Shown here: positions 37,001-49,324 of the stretch, one piece after another | Numbering within the stretch: position 1 is the first letter of the stretch | Layout: every line of letters starts with the position of its first letter | Origin: Doris montereyensis | Taxonomy: Eukaryota > Mollusca > Gastropoda > Nudibranchia > Dorididae | Reading direction: 5' to 3' | DNA: 64,000 bases | NCBI GenBank assembly: GCA_037039925.1 | Contig: JAXRKP010000453.1 | Span: 181,001 to 245,000, forward strand | Translations under genes and position numbers: made by a program | The notes under the pieces: model-generated | What the model was told of the DNA's origin: nothing | What the model saw: the letters and a program-made list of their open reading frames with translations, nothing else | Database searches by the model: none

Positions 37001-37831
37001 GATATTTCAACATAAAGAAAACCCATTATATCGTCTTCCCGATTCTGTAGGTGCAGACAATAATCAGTCTACAGACAACATAACTGTCTGTCGATGGCGG
37101 TAAATCGATTAGTGAAAGCTAAGAATTGGCAGATGAAAACACATACCTGTAAACTAAGAAAATACTGCATCCTTGACCAATCAAAGCCAATTGAAACACA
37201 TGTTCTTCGACCAATGAAATCCTGTGCACTGGACCAATCAAAGCATGACTCAATCACCTTTGATTGACCTTGAATTATGGCTTCTTTTTTTTGTGGTGTC
37301 CATTTATTTTATTGGTTGCTCTGATACATCGACAACCTCTTATATCGACAAAATTTGGTGGTCCCAGTGATGTCGATATAAGAGGGTTGTATTGTATTGC
37401 ATCCATTTCTTTATTGAAGATTACTCTTGTTTTTGTCTCTTATTCCCTTCATTATGATGAGAAAATTTTCTCTTTTGTTCTTCCTATGCTCTTTCATCAT
37501 TAGAATCAGAGCAGCTGGATGCCATGTACCTGTTTGGTGACAACCTCACAGCGGCCGATGTGGGGCTCTCGTCTTGGTAACTCGCATGCAAATCTTAGGC
37601 CTTATGACCCAGATGATGCCTCAGGTACGCTATCCCCTCACCCTTCGACACTACACACTTATGGCCGCACGTTCTTCAGTGGCGCACTTGTCCAAGGAGA
37701 TGTCTAAACTGCGCTACACGCTACTGGTGGAAGACTTCAAGGCCTCCAGCTCTTACCTGGCCTTGGCTGTTGGGGCCGGCCTGGTTCTGCTGGCAGCGTA
37801 CTATCTCACCAAACACGTGCGGAAATCATGA
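30884..37831 (+). CDS. GDAP1: GDAP1-like mitochondrial outer-membrane GST-fold protein, five exons
   Basis: Exons: 30884-31021, 32230-32419, 32886-33063 (or 33071), 34859-35065, 37504-37831. The N-terminus is acidic/Lys-rich; the GST thioredoxin-like part starts at IVIYYFPTSYSSQK|VLICIF and runs through EPWYVRMNPNGAHVPVL and IIDYIDKIQ. Then come IPMDVISYGIIFHPDL, the helical HPDLRDCYLAKSQT and YRVERELMQR, the C-terminal GST motif FGDNLTAADVGL, and a tail anchor (YLALAVGAGLVLLAAYYL) with a short basic end, KHVRKS. This order is the GDAP1 family plan: GST-like, tail-anchored, acting in mitochondrial dynamics. Total about 346-349 aa, near the usual ~358. Two flaws: the last exon needs one extra base after GLSS (37573), and the exon 3/4 junction is out of phase with the obvious donor. 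A GDAP1L1-type paralogue cannot be excluded. Confidence 0.9.
31955..32205 (+). mobile_element. SINE-A copy, 5'-truncated, abutting GDAP1 exon 2
   Basis: Begins near the B box (GGTCCTGGGTCCAAATCCTA) and runs to the CTGTGGGTCATAATGAC tail, ending about 25 bp before the exon 2 acceptor. Confidence 0.8.
32230..32419 (+). CDS. GDAP1: GDAP1-like exon 2 (GST N-domain)
   Basis: Acceptor TTTTTTTACTTTCAG, donor ACAAG|GTAAAT. Ends with one base of a split Gly codon, matched by exon 3. Confidence 0.88.
32886..33063 (+). CDS. GDAP1: GDAP1-like exon 3
   Basis: Acceptor ACCCCACAG. Encodes GDIGPQLVPSKSSLVGQQVA through HPDLSESGCQLPLLSKEHE. The natural donor GAGAG|GTTTCC leaves two bases over, but exon 4 needs one. 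A weaker donor CCAC|GTTTTT at 33071/33072 restores phase. Confidence 0.8.
33064..34858. other. GDAP1-like intron 3; no exon seen
   Basis: Positions 33570-33760 are less AT-rich, with a small direct repeat (CACCCGTATTTTGG twice). Around 34360-34620, a TCTTTATATATTGAA..GGAGGAGA block is imperfectly duplicated. No coding is supported. Confidence 0.45.
34859..35065 (+). CDS. GDAP1: GDAP1-like exon 4 (helical GST C-domain)
   Basis: Acceptor TTTGTCACAG, donor GATG|GTACGT. The family frame reads NFTNRLRHLVTLSTQHPDLR, then EERVKGHLEQLNNLLYRVER. The one base left over (G) completes Glu with exon 5. Confidence 0.88.
35152..35335 (-). mobile_element. SINE-A copy (minus strand), partial
   Basis: GACCCATAAAGCCAGAGCTC at the left, TTGAACCC-type B box and TGGCCACCGACACC head at the right. 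The middle is deleted. It lies in GDAP1 intron 4. Confidence 0.75.
36290..36660 (+). pseudogene. transposon-derived BED/C2H2 zinc-finger ORF remnant
   Basis: A plus frame gives LVRLGDSIEKLDLAGKAL-like sequence with CSYCN, then (after a one-base shift) a KHIS..EHKKTN segment supplying the paired His, followed by a Lys-rich helix (EDRKKAQDQQ, STKKLAIKKAF). A C-x2-C..H-x(n)-H layout with this context is usual for the N-terminal finger of transposase-related proteins. Broken by a frameshift, inside GDAP1 intron 4. The exact superfamily is uncertain. Confidence 0.4.
37504..37831 (+). CDS. GDAP1: GDAP1-like exon 5 (GST C-motif, tail anchor, stop)
   Basis: Acceptor CATCATTAG. Reads ESEQLDAMYLFGDNLTAADV, then GLSSW and TAA (37578-37580) in the entering frame. 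The family sequence resumes from 37574 in the next frame (LVTRMQILGLMTQMMPQVRY) to TGA at 37829-37831. One missing T accounts for it. Confidence 0.88.
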
Positions 37832-38000
37832 GATTACGTGAAATTTATCTTACCAAACACGTGCGGAAATCATGAACTTATATACAGTTTATCTTACCAA
37901 ACACGTGTGGAAATCATGAAATTTATCTCACCAAACACTTGCAGAAATCATGAAATTACGTAGAATTTACCTCAGCAAACCCATGTGGAAATCATGAAAT
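37805..38000 (+). repeat. tandem duplication of the GDAP1-like stop-codon segment
   Basis: The last coding bases plus stop (ACCAAACACGTGCGGAAATC then ATGA) recur four more times downstream at spacings of about 35-50 bp, diverging to AGCAAACCCATGTGG in the last copy. Confidence 0.9.
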
Positions 38001-38837
38001 TTGATATCTTCTTTTAGCTCACATGACTACTGTTTCTTAAAGTTAGGTCCACTTTTTCTTAGCAACTCACATATCGGTAAGAATTTTTTTTTTTAAGAAC
38101 AGAAAATCTGATACATAAAAACTTCACGTAGAATTTCTGAACGTTACTGCAAGAATTGTTCTTCATTTACTTCAAATCTAATTCAAATATTTTATTTTAT
38201 CTGAGAAGGAAATTTCTGTCACAGACGTGTACAAGTGAATAGAAATATAGGACGATAAATTGTGCACATAGACATAAGAATTAAACTTTTCATGCTTTAC
38301 TTTATGAAAAGTATAAAACATTTTGAGATCTGTTTACAAGAATGAAGAATATTATGTAAATTAAAAAAATATTTTGTTATCAAATTTTGCATAAAACATC
38401 TTTTAAAGTTTTCAATTTATTATTAAACTACGCACAAAATTTTTGAAAGTTAACAAACATATGCTTTTGGAATTATGTGTGTAGTTAATTTGTGTCAACA
38501 AATGTGTCAAATTTCCGAACCTCTGTGTGAAATTGTCAAATTCAACTGTTTGTGGGCTGTCTCCAATTTTGGCACATTTTTCCCAGTCAGAGCATATGTT
38601 TAATCCCTGTAATATGATCATTTCCTTTTGTTGCTTATAGAATAGCATTCAATAAGCACATATACATATTCCTATAAGCATGTCTGGAGACAATGGTGAA
38701 TTATGATTTCTCTTTATTATAAAGCTGTGTTTCTCGAATATTGACTGTTGTAAACGGAAACCACTGTATTGGGTTTGGGTGATATCAAGTGTATGTAATG
38801 ACTAGAAATCGATGACTAAGATCTAGTAACATTAAAA

Positions 38838-39020
38838 AGTTTAGTGGATCGCAGACAAAACAAACTTTTTCAATTAATTAAAATACTGATTTGACCCAAG
38901 AGTTTATTCATTAAAAACTTAAAGCAGGCTATTTGAAACCTGCACGCAAAATATGGAGGTTGTGGGTGCAGTGGTTCCTGAGTTGTAAGCGGTCAAATTT
39001 AGAGACGTTCAGCATTATAT
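38838..39020 (+). repeat. interspersed repeat D, copy 2
   Basis: Matches 5690-5895 over its length in the same orientation. Confidence 0.7.
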
Positions 39021-40590
39021 GTATAGATATATATTAACCGTCTCATTATGTACTTATTTCCAGTTCATGAACATCAAAGTCAAAGGGCATTTGTTTTCAT
39101 TTCTTAAGCAGAGATACATATGTATGCAAAATTTGAGCAAGGTTCTGATACAGTAGTCGCTTGTTAAAAGCACACTTCATAAAAGCCCACCCTGAATAAA
39201 CACACACCTACATCTGCTGACCAAATTTTTACCGTAATAAAAGTGTTTGAAATTGGAGAGTCAATGGATGTTTTGTTGGGTTAGGGTATTTTGGATTTGG
39301 GGTTTTTAAAAAAATTTTGTTGAGCTTTTTTTTTAGTCAATAAATCCAAATATTTACAAAGCACAAAATAGATAGAGATGTCTATAGCTGAACTTGCTGT
39401 TGTGTTAATGTGTACATTTTGTATGCAAACTACAAGCATTTGAAATAATTCATAAGTCAAGTTCTTGGTGTCAAATGGAATTCACAAATGCTCCCTGTAT
39501 GTGACTGCTGTTTCATTTAAATCAGAGTCGCGTGGTATTCCACGTCTTACAATACATCAGCCTTTTTCACACCAAACGTGGAATACCGTACATCAGTATG
39601 TCAATTGAGAATGCCACCACATGGAATACAATAATACATGTATGTTACTATACATAAGTTATATATACACATGGTAGAGACTGGCTATGAGATGTTGACG
39701 GGTGATCTAAGTAGGTTCTAATTCTTTTCTTGGACTCTTTCAGATCTTTTTCATTTACGTATGTGCCATTTCTCCGCTATGTAGCGGAACTCCGCTATTT
39801 TGACGCTATGGGGGGGGGGGCAGATTTTTACTTTTTCCCCCTCAAAATAGATCTAGTCATTTCCGTAGTTTTTGTGACCTCATCCTAAAAAAAACCCCCC
39901 GCTGCTGTGAGTTAATAAATAGCTGGAAACAAAAATGCGATAGTACTGAATAACAACCAATACCCCACGAATGGTAATCTCATCTCATTTCACTAACCAC
40001 GTTCTGTTCCCCGTCTTTTGACTGTTGTCCATAAATTTCCAACTCTTCTGGATATTGGCCGGTGGCACCTATGCATTGAGCTGTTTTCTTTCAATTCACA
40101 CTGAACTCATTGATGAATGTAGTGGATAGGGTAATTTGTGAATGATGAAATGAAAAACAGTTCTTTTCTACTTCCTCTCCTCCACTCGTAGGTCACAAAT
40201 GATCACTTGTTTTCTGTAAATTCCTTGGATAAAATATATTTGGCTTACGTTATATACTCCCTTTTAAAATCTTTTGTTATAGGGAACACTTCTTTCAAGT
40301 TACCTTGGGTTATTTTGAAAAATACAGTACGTGTACAGTTTATGTAATTATATGATGTCAGATTTTTCGTTATTGCTGAGGTATTGAATTTTTATTTTTT
40401 GGGACTCTTATACAGTACAGAAAATAGTTATTGACTGATGTCTTTTTTTTAAATAGGTGCTTACTTTTTCTCCACGTATTGTTTACTAAACTCTTTATGA
40501 ATTTCTTTATTATCACTATTGTACTGTATTCATCAAGAAAAATAGGAATACCACCGTTGCTATGCTATGTACAAGTACAATTGTCAACAC
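39021..40590. other. no gene seen downstream of the GDAP1-like gene
   Basis: AT-rich. Contains a G-run (39809-39820) and a repeat-C copy in minus orientation at about 40050-40140. Confidence 0.4.
39528..39595. repeat. inverted repeat / hairpin
   Basis: GGTATTCCACGT and ACGTGGAATACC, 12-bp arms around a loop of about 36 bp. No further function can be read. Confidence 0.6.
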
Positions 40591-40860
40591 TCTTACTCTT
40601 AGTCTTAGGAAATGTACTTACTCTTCTTTCCTTACCTGACTCAGTTGTGAATGAGTACCCTGTTATAGGTAGAGACATCTTGTCAGAGTGTTAATATGAA
40701 AAGCCTATCAGGCTGTTGTACTCTATGCTCCCCAAGGAGTTGAGTTGAGAAGGACTTTGAATGAAATGGTCTGTTGTGGGATAAATGATGTACAGTTAGT
40801 TAGCCTGCGCTTGTTCGGTGAAACAGACTATAAATCCATCTTTATCTTTATGAATAACAA
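40590..40860 (+). mobile_element. SINE-C copy 2 (longest)
   Basis: TTAGGAAATGTACTTACTCT, CTGACTCAGTTGTGAATGAG, TTGTCAGAGTGTTA, CTCCCCAAGGAGTTGAG, GACTTTGAATGAAATGG, and GACTATAAATCCATCTTTAT at the end. Confidence 0.65.
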
Positions 40861-41269
40861 TTAAGAGATAAAGATGGATGTATTATATATATATACATGT
40901 TTGTCAACACCGATATTTTGATCATAATGTAAATGATTATTGAAATTAAATGGATGTCTATCGATTTATGCACACTGCACACACAAAACCCAACCCAAAA
41001 CAACAAAAAATGGAAAAAATGTTTACTTATTACATATCGCTCGCCTGCATAACATTAACAAACTGCTCAATGGCCAAATCCAGGCAACCAAGAAAATCGC
41101 CTTTAAAATCGCAAAGAAATTATTGCAACAGAGAGTAGAACAAAATCGGTATGCAATATCTCAGAATTTACTGTGTATTTTGTAAAACCGTTCACAGACA
41201 TCTTTTAGTTCTCATACAGTTCTATACTAAAATAGCCAAAATGTGAAGAAAGAAAACATTGAGTTAAAC

Positions 41270-41790
41270 GGTTTGCCATGCAAGCAATGATACATGCATG
41301 CTTTCTTTAGAACACTCTCTTTGGGTTGCCATGCAAGCAACGATACATGCATGCTTTCTTTCGAACACTCTCTTTGGGTTGCCATGCAAGCAACGATATA
41401 GGCATGCTTTCTTTAGAACGCTGTCTTTGGGTTGATACATATGCTTTCTTTCGAACACTGTCTTTGGGTTGCCATGCAAGCAAAGATACATGCATGCTTT
41501 CTTTAGAACACTGTCTTTGGGTTGCCATGCAAGCAAAGATACATGCATGCTTTCTTTAGAACGCTGTCTTTGGGTTGCCATGCAAGGTACATGCATGCTT
41601 TCTTTAGAACACTCTTCGGATTGCCATGCAAGCAACGATACATGTATGCTTTCTTTAGAACACTGTCTTTGGGTTGCCATGCAAGCAACGATACATGCAT
41701 GCTTTCTTTAGAACACTGTCTTCGGATTGCCATGCAAGCAACGATACATGTATGCTTTCTCTAGAACACTGTTTTTGGGTTGCCATTGTT
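41270..41790 (+). repeat. 53-bp minisatellite (TTGCCATGCAAGCAACGATA)
   Basis: About ten copies ending in TTTCTTTAGAACACTGTCTT. It is open in several frames on both strands purely as a repeat property. Confidence 0.95.
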
Positions 41791-41879
41791 GATTTGTTTC
41801 TTGTGCCATTATTATTATCATTAGTGTTGGGAGGTTTTTATGTTACAGATAACTCATGTATCACTTTGCATTATGCTTG

Positions 41880-43400
41880 CAGGAGGTGCTGGTAGGTCCT
41901 ACTTCTTTCTTCTTACTCTTTCATTTGTCTTTTATCTTGCTGTTTCCTCTTAATTCACCTTGAGATCACAATGATGGACGGGGTAAATTTCAATTAAACA
42001 AGCATTATGCATACTTAATCTTAATTTAATGTTCTTTGTTTTTAAAAATCATTCGACTCACGTAGCTCAATTTTTGAATATTATGGGTCCCAAGTCAAGT
42101 GCACAAAACTACTTGCCTCTTACTCTTACAAGTAAAATCCACAAGTCACTACACACACACACACACAAAAGGAGCTCTACACACACAAAAGGAGCTACAA
42201 TGAAATCTCAGTGAGGTTATTACTGTCCCTCCCTAGCCCCACCCCACCCCACTGCTCCTTTGTGTATCTGGATGAAAGCCCCACTGCTTTCCATTCACCT
42301 TTTCACAGTTTTCCTCTTGCAATTGCATGTTTCCTTTTCATTCACCCTGAGATCACAGCATATAGTGGATGTGGGTAAATGTCAATAAAAACAAACAGCA
42401 CAAACCTCTATTGTTTGTCAGGACCATTTTGGTTTGGTTTTCGATGTTTATAACGTTTTTACATCACACGGATATTGTTATTGTTGATGTTAATGATCAA
42501 AGGAAACGCAAAGATTTTTGCTCACACTCTAGCCCCTCACAGCCATTGCGGCTGTGACTGCAGACAGAAAGTATTCCAAGTGCTCTAGAAAATTTAATGA
42601 TTTCCGCTCTCTTCTGAATTCCTTGAAATGACTGTTTGAGTAGTCCTGAAGTTTTATGCTTTTATTAAGTTTTATTTTTTGTCGGGTTTAGTGTGGGTTT
42701 TTTGTCGGGTTGGGTTGTTTTTGTTTTGGGGTTGGGGGGGAGGGGGTAGAGAGATACCTTGTTTGATTGTACAAAGTGTTTGTAAAATGTCTTTATAAAC
42801 TGAAATGCGGGTTGATTATGAGAAAAGTTAGTCTGTGCTATCAGAGCATTACAATGTATACGTTAATGAAGCTGAGCATTCTTGATTCTGTTCTTGTCTC
42901 TGAAATTGAATGGGCGGTTTGTGGGCAATACCATTAGGTCCTACTTCCTCCCTATCACTCTTTCACTTAAATCTATCATCTCGCTGTTCCCTCTTAATTC
43001 ACCCTAGATCACTGGATACGATGGATGACGTCAATTTCAAAGAAACAAACACATGAAGTCAATGTAGTGTCACTGTCAGTCTTAATCATAACAACGGATC
43101 CAATGTGTACTATTTATTTGTGGGTGGTTGACGGACGCTGCTGGTAGCTTATTCTTTTTTCTCTATCTTTCAATTCTCTTCCATCTTCCTCATAATTACC
43201 TCTATGATTGCGGGTGCTATTGGTAGGTCCTACTTCTTAACTTTCCTTTTACTTTTTCACCTATCATTTATCTTGCCGTTTCCTGTTAATTCACCCTGAG
43301 ATCACCACGGTGGTGGACAGTGTAAATTTCAATTTTTAAAAAACCTCTGAGATCACTGCATTGGTGGAGAAAATGTCAATAAAACAAAGTGCACTATTTC
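41880..43400 (-). mobile_element. cluster of minus-strand interspersed repeat C copies
   Basis: At least four copies (about 41885-41990, 42270-42390, 42920-43050, 43210-43340), each reading GTAGGTCCTACTTC, then a CTCTTTCA segment, TCTTGCTGTTTCCTCTTAAT and TCACCCTGAGATCAC. All are in the same orientation, which suggests local spread or tandem block duplication. Confidence 0.65.
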
Positions 43401-43854
43401 TTGACATATCGTTTGTTACAAATGAATTTATTATTTAATTATTCATTTTGTCTAGTCTACCGCCATTCCTGTTCTCAATTTAAATGTGTTCAGATTTATT
43501 TTTCCTCATTTAGAAATTGTTTTTGTCTAATGCCATTTATTTACTTTTTTGTAAAAGTTTAAATTATTTGTTGCACTACCATCAATGATATCCATTTTTT
43601 CTTCAATAGGATTTTAATTAATTTAAAAAACAAAATAAAAACAATTAAATAAATAAATGACAAAGATCATTTTAAACGAATGTTGTTGGGGTTTTGTTTG
43701 TCAGTATGTAAATCTGCTCTGAATGTTTGTCAAATGAATTTATTTACCCGAGTTGTCATTAGTCACTTTCATAAAAACCAAGTAGCAGCATCACCAGACA
43801 GGCATTGTAATGGAACCCACAAGGAATGCGAGGCAGGGGTAGATCACGGGAGAC

Positions 43855-46800
43855 ATGGACAAGATACATTGACAGAGACATAGGAGAAATGGGGCTCACA
43901 TGGAAAGGATGTGTTGACGGAGACATACGAGAGACGGGGCTCACATTGTCACATGGAAAAGATGCGTTGACAGAGACATAGGAGAGATGGGGCTCACATG
44001 GAAAAGATACATTGACAGAGACAGAGGAGAAATGGGGCTCACATGGAAAAGATGCGTTGACAGAGACAGAGGAGAAATGGGGCTCACATGGAAAGAGTGC
44101 GTTGACAGAGACACGGAAGAGATGGGGCTCACATGGAAAGGATGTGTTGACGGAGACAAAGGAGAGATGGGGCTCACATGGAAAAGATCCGTTGACAGAT
44201 ATATAGGAGAGATGGGAATCACATGAAAAAGATGCTTTGACAGAGACATAGGAGAGATGGGGCTCATATGGAAAAGATGCGTTGACAGGTATATAGGAGA
44301 GATGGGGCTCACATGGAAAAGATGCGTTGACAGAGACAGGAGAGATGGGGCTCACATGGAAAGGATGTGTTGACAGAGACATAGAAGAGATGGAGGTCAC
44401 ATGAAAAGATGTGTTGACGGAGACAGGAGAAATGGGGCTCACATGAAAAAGATGCGTTGACAGATACATAGGAGAGATGGGATTCACATGAAAAAGATGC
44501 GTTGACAGAGACATAGGAGAAATGGAACTCACATGGAAAAGATGTGTTGACGGAGACATAGTAGAAATGGGACTCACATGAAAAAGATGTGTTGACGGAG
44601 ACATAGGAGAAATGGAACTCACATGGAAAAGATGTGTTGACGTAAACATAGCAGAAATGGGACTCACGACTCACATGGAAAAGATGTGTTGACGGAGACA
44701 TAGGAGAAATGGGACTCACATGGAAAAGATGTGTTGACAGAGACATAGGAGAAATGGGACTCACATGAAAAAGATGTGTTGACAGAGACATGGGAGAAAT
44801 GGGACTCACATGAAAAAGATGTGTTGACAGAGACATAGGAGAGTTAGGGCTCACATGGAAAAGATGCGTTGACAGAGACATAGGAGAAATGGGACTCACA
44901 TGGAAAAGATGTGTTGACGGAAACACGAGAAATGGGGCTCACATGAAAAGATGCGTTGACAGAGATATAGGAGACATGGAACTCACATGGAAAGGATGTG
45001 TTGACAGAGACATAGGAGAGATGGAACTCACATGGAAAAGATGTGTTGACAGAGACATAGGAGAGATGGAACTCACATGGAAAGGATGTGTTGACAGAGA
45101 CATACGAGAGATGGGACTCACATGGAAAAGATGTGTTGACAGAGACATAGGAGAGAAATGGAAAAGATGTGTTTGACAGAGAGATACAAGAGATGGGACT
45201 CACATGGGATACAAGATAGGGACTCACATAGAAAAGATGTGTTGACATAGAGATACAAGAAATGGGACTCACAGGAAAAGAGAGAAATGGGGCTCACATG
45301 AAAAGATGTGTTGACAGACATACGAGAAATGGGACTCACAGGGAAAAGATGTGTTGACAGAAAAAGTAGAAATGGGCTCACATGAAAAAGATGCGTTGAC
45401 AGTGTATGAGGAAATGGAACTCACATGGAAAAGATGTGTTGACAGAGACAAGAGAAGATCACATAGAAAAGATGTGTTGACAGAGACATAAGAGAGATGG
45501 GACTCACATGGAAAAGATGTGTTGACAAAGACATAGAAGAGATGGGGTCACATAGAAAAGATGTGTTGACAGAGAAAAGAGTCACATGGAAAAGATGTGT
45601 TGACAGAGACATACGAGAGATGGGACTCACATGGAAAAGATGTGTTGACAGAGACATGGAGACTCACATGGAAAAGATGTGTTGACAGAGACATAGAGAG
45701 ATGGACTCACATGGAAAAGATGTGTTGACAGAGACATACAAGAGATGGGGCTCACATGGAAAAGATGTGTTGACAGAGACAAACAAGAGATGAGACTCAC
45801 ATGGAAAAGATGTGTTGATGAGAGATGGGACTCACATGGAAAAGATGTGTTGACAGACAAAGGAGAGATGAGACTCACATGGAAAAGATGTGTTGACAAG
45901 AGAAAGATGTGAGACAGAGACATCACATAAAAGATGTGTTGACAGAGACATGATTGACACTCACATGGAAAAGATGTGTTGACAGACACATGGAAAAGAT
46001 GTGTTGACAGACATGAGGCTCACATGGAAAAGATGTGTTGACAGAGACATAGGACGAGAGATGGGGCTCACTCACATGACTCACATGGAAAAGATGTGTT
46101 GACGAGAGATACATGGAAAAGATGTGTTGACAGAGACAAGGAGATGGAAAAGGAGACTCACATGGAAAAGAGAGATGGGACTCACATGTTGACAGAGACA
46201 TGGGAGACATAGACTCACAGAAAAGATGTGTTGACAGACAAAGATGGGGCTCACATGGAAAGATGCGTGCAGAGAGTCACATGGAAAAGATGTGTTTGAC
46301 AGAATGGGGATGGAAAAGATGTGTTGACAGAGACATGGGAGACATGGAAAAGATGTGTTGACAGAGACAAAGGAGAGATGGGACTCACATGGAAAAGATG
46401 TGTTGACAGAGACATAGGAGAGATGGAACACATGGAAAAGATGTGTTGACATGACAAAAGATGGAAAAGATGTGTTGACAGAGACAAAGGAGAGAGACAT
46501 GGAAAAGAGAAATGGGACTCACATGGAAAAGATGACTCACATGGAAAAGATGTGAAAAGTGACAGAGACATAGGAGAAAACATGGAAAGATGTTGATGGA
46601 GAGCAGAAAATGGGGCTCACATGGAAAAGATGTTGACAGAGACATAGGAGATATGAGACTCACATGGAAAAGATGTGTTGACAAAGACAAAGTTGACAGA
46701 GATAGAGGAGACTCACATGGAAAAGATGTGTTGACAGAGACAAAGAGATGGAAAAGATGTGTTGACAGAGACAAAGAGATGGACTCACATGGAAAAGATG

Positions 46801-48130
46801 TGTTGACAAGACAAAGAGATGTTGGAACACATGGAAAAGATGTGTTGACAGAGACAAATGGAGAAATGACAGACTCACATGGAAAAGATGTGTTGACAGA
46901 GACATAGGAGAATGGGACTCACATGGAAAAGAGATCACATGGAAAAGAGACAAACGAGAGATGGACTCACATGGAAAAGATGTGTTGACAGAGACATAGG
47001 AGAGATGACTCACATGGAAAAGATGTGTTGACACAAGGAGAGATGGGGCTCACATGGAAAAGATGTGTTGACAGAGACATAAGAGACATGTAGACAAGAC
47101 ATGAGAGATGGGACTCACATGGAAAAGATGTGAGACAGAGACATAGGAGAGATGGGGCTCACATGGAAAAGATGTGGACAGAGACATAGGAGAGATGGGA
47201 CTCACATGGAAAAGATGTGTTGACAGAGACATAGGAGATGGGGCTCACATGGACTCACATGGAAAAGATGTGTTGACAGAGACATAGGAGAGATGGGGCT
47301 CACATGGAAAAGATGTGTGACAGAGACATGGGAGTGATGGGGCTCACATGGAAAAGAAAGACAAACGAGTGATGGGACTCACATGGAGACAGAGACATAG
47401 GAGATGGGGAAAATGGAAAGATGTGTTGACAGAGACACATGGAAAAGGTGTTGACAAAGATGAGATATGGAAAAGATGACAGAGAAAAGACATAGACAGA
47501 GACATAGGAGACATGGAAAAGATGTGTTGACAGAGACAGAGAGATGATGGATATGGAAAAGATGTGTTGACAGAGACATAGGAGACATGGAAAAGATGTG
47601 TAGACAGAGACATAGGAGACATGGAAAAGATGTAGACAGAGACAGAGACATAGGAGACATGGAAAAGATGTGTAGACAGAGACATAGGAGAGATGGGGCT
47701 CACATGGAAAAGATGTGTAGACAGAGACATAGGAGAGATGTCACATGGAAAAGATGAGACAGAGACATAGGAGAGATGGGGCTCACATGGAAAAGATGTG
47801 TAGACAGAGACATAGAGAGATGGGGCTCACATGGAAAAGATGTGTAGACAGAGACATAGGAGAGATGGAGCTCACATGGAAAGAGACATAGGAGAGATGG
47901 GGCTCACATGGAAAAGATGTGTAGACAGAGACATGGGAGTGATGGGGCTCACATGGGGATGTGTAGACAGAGACATAGGAGAGATGGAGCTCACATGGAA
48001 AAGATGTGTAGACAGAGACATGGGAGTGATGGGGCTCACATGAAAAGATGCGTTGACAGAAACATAGGAGAGACGGAAAAGATGTGTTGACAGAGACATA
48101 GGAGAGATGGGGCCCACATGGAACACGCTT
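43855..48130. repeat. 4.3 kb minisatellite, 45-bp unit decaying to shorter units
   Basis: About 95 copies of GACAGAGACATAGGAGA, then GATGGGGCTCACATGG, then AAAAGATGTGTT. The left third is a clean 45-bp ladder. From about 45.2 kb the units carry frequent deletions. Because 45 is a multiple of three, long repetitive frames appear (Ser/His/Phe/Val-rich on the minus strand); I do not regard them as genes. Each minus-strand unit carries CATGTGAGCC, a weak donor-like word. Confidence 0.97.
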
Positions 48131-48309
48131 GGAAGGAAAGCCTAAGACAGAGAAACAGAAATGTGGAATCCGCTTGTGCGTGGCCTATACCCTGCCATTG
48201 GTGAGAAGCATTGATGATGATGATGTTGTCATTAGTATTTTGTTCCGTCTTGTCTGTTAGTGTTATACAATGCATTTACGTACTGAACTGATAGCTGTTT
48301 GGAAGCGTG

Positions 48310-48560
48310 GATTCCAATGTTACAGAGTAACACACCACACACTCAAACACACCAATTTCAATGTTACTACGGAGTAGCAAACTCAAATACATCAATTCCA
48401 ATGTTACTACAGGGTAGCAAACTCAAACACACCAATTCCAATGTTACTACAGGGTAGCAAACTCAAATACATCAATTCCAATGTCACTACGGGGTAGCAA
48501 ACTCAAACACACCAATTCCAATGTTATAGAATAACAAACTCGAACACACAGATTCCAATG
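48310..48560 (+). repeat. 40-bp tandem repeat (CCAATTCCAATGTTACTAC)
   Basis: About six copies with AGGGTAGCAAACTCAAA. Confidence 0.9.
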
Positions 48561-48779
48561 TTGGTACAAATGTTATTTTATATTTTAGTCGGGTCTTTGG
48601 AATCACTGAGTAGAAAAGGCAATCTGAAGGTTAATTTTGTAATGATAGCATGATAACACATGTCATTTTTTATTCAACTCATGAAACGACGATTGAATTT
48701 TTTAAATAGGAACACTTTCATGTAAATCAATTAGATTTTGTGACTTCAGTGCAATAAGCAACATATTTATACTATTTAT

Positions 48780-49212
48780 ATACACACACATACTATATGC
48801 ATACACAAATGGATCTATACGTATGTACATATTATATTATAAATACATCATACATACATACATACATATATACATACATGTACATGCATACACATAATAT
48901 TATTTTTATATATACATTAATAATACACAAATACTTTTATGATTAATTTACAAGGTCAACATCAGTAATGTGTGATCAATGATGAAAAGAAAAATTTGGA
49001 AAGACAGGCATGGATTATGAGAGAAGTTTGGACAATGATTATGAGAGAAGTTTTGGTGATGATTATGAGAGAAGTTTGGAACGATAGGCATGGACAATGA
49101 TTATGAAATAAAGAAACATGGACAGCTCTGTTCCAAGAATATTTATAATCTTGAAGTTAGCATAGACAATAATAATACATATATGTGTACAAATTTATCA
49201 ATCAATATTTAT

Positions 49213-49245
<33 letters not shown>
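48780..49245. repeat. ACAT-type and TA microsatellites plus a short GATTATGAGAGAAG repeat
   Basis: CATACATACATA runs at 48780-48895, GATTATGAGAGAAGTTTGG three times at 49015-49100, (TA)n at 49213-49243. Confidence 0.9.
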
Positions 49246-49252
<7 letters not shown>

Positions 49253-49324
49253 TGTATTTACAACAACAAAAAGTGTAACAGGCACTTCAAATTTTAAAGA
49301 AGAATATAAATGTTTTTGATATAA

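Noticed and set aside
43759..47730. Long Ser/His/Phe-rich minus frames (up to about 300 codons)
   Set aside because: They are the 45-bp minisatellite read in one frame. The plus strand is open too, and there is no non-repetitive domain or splice context.
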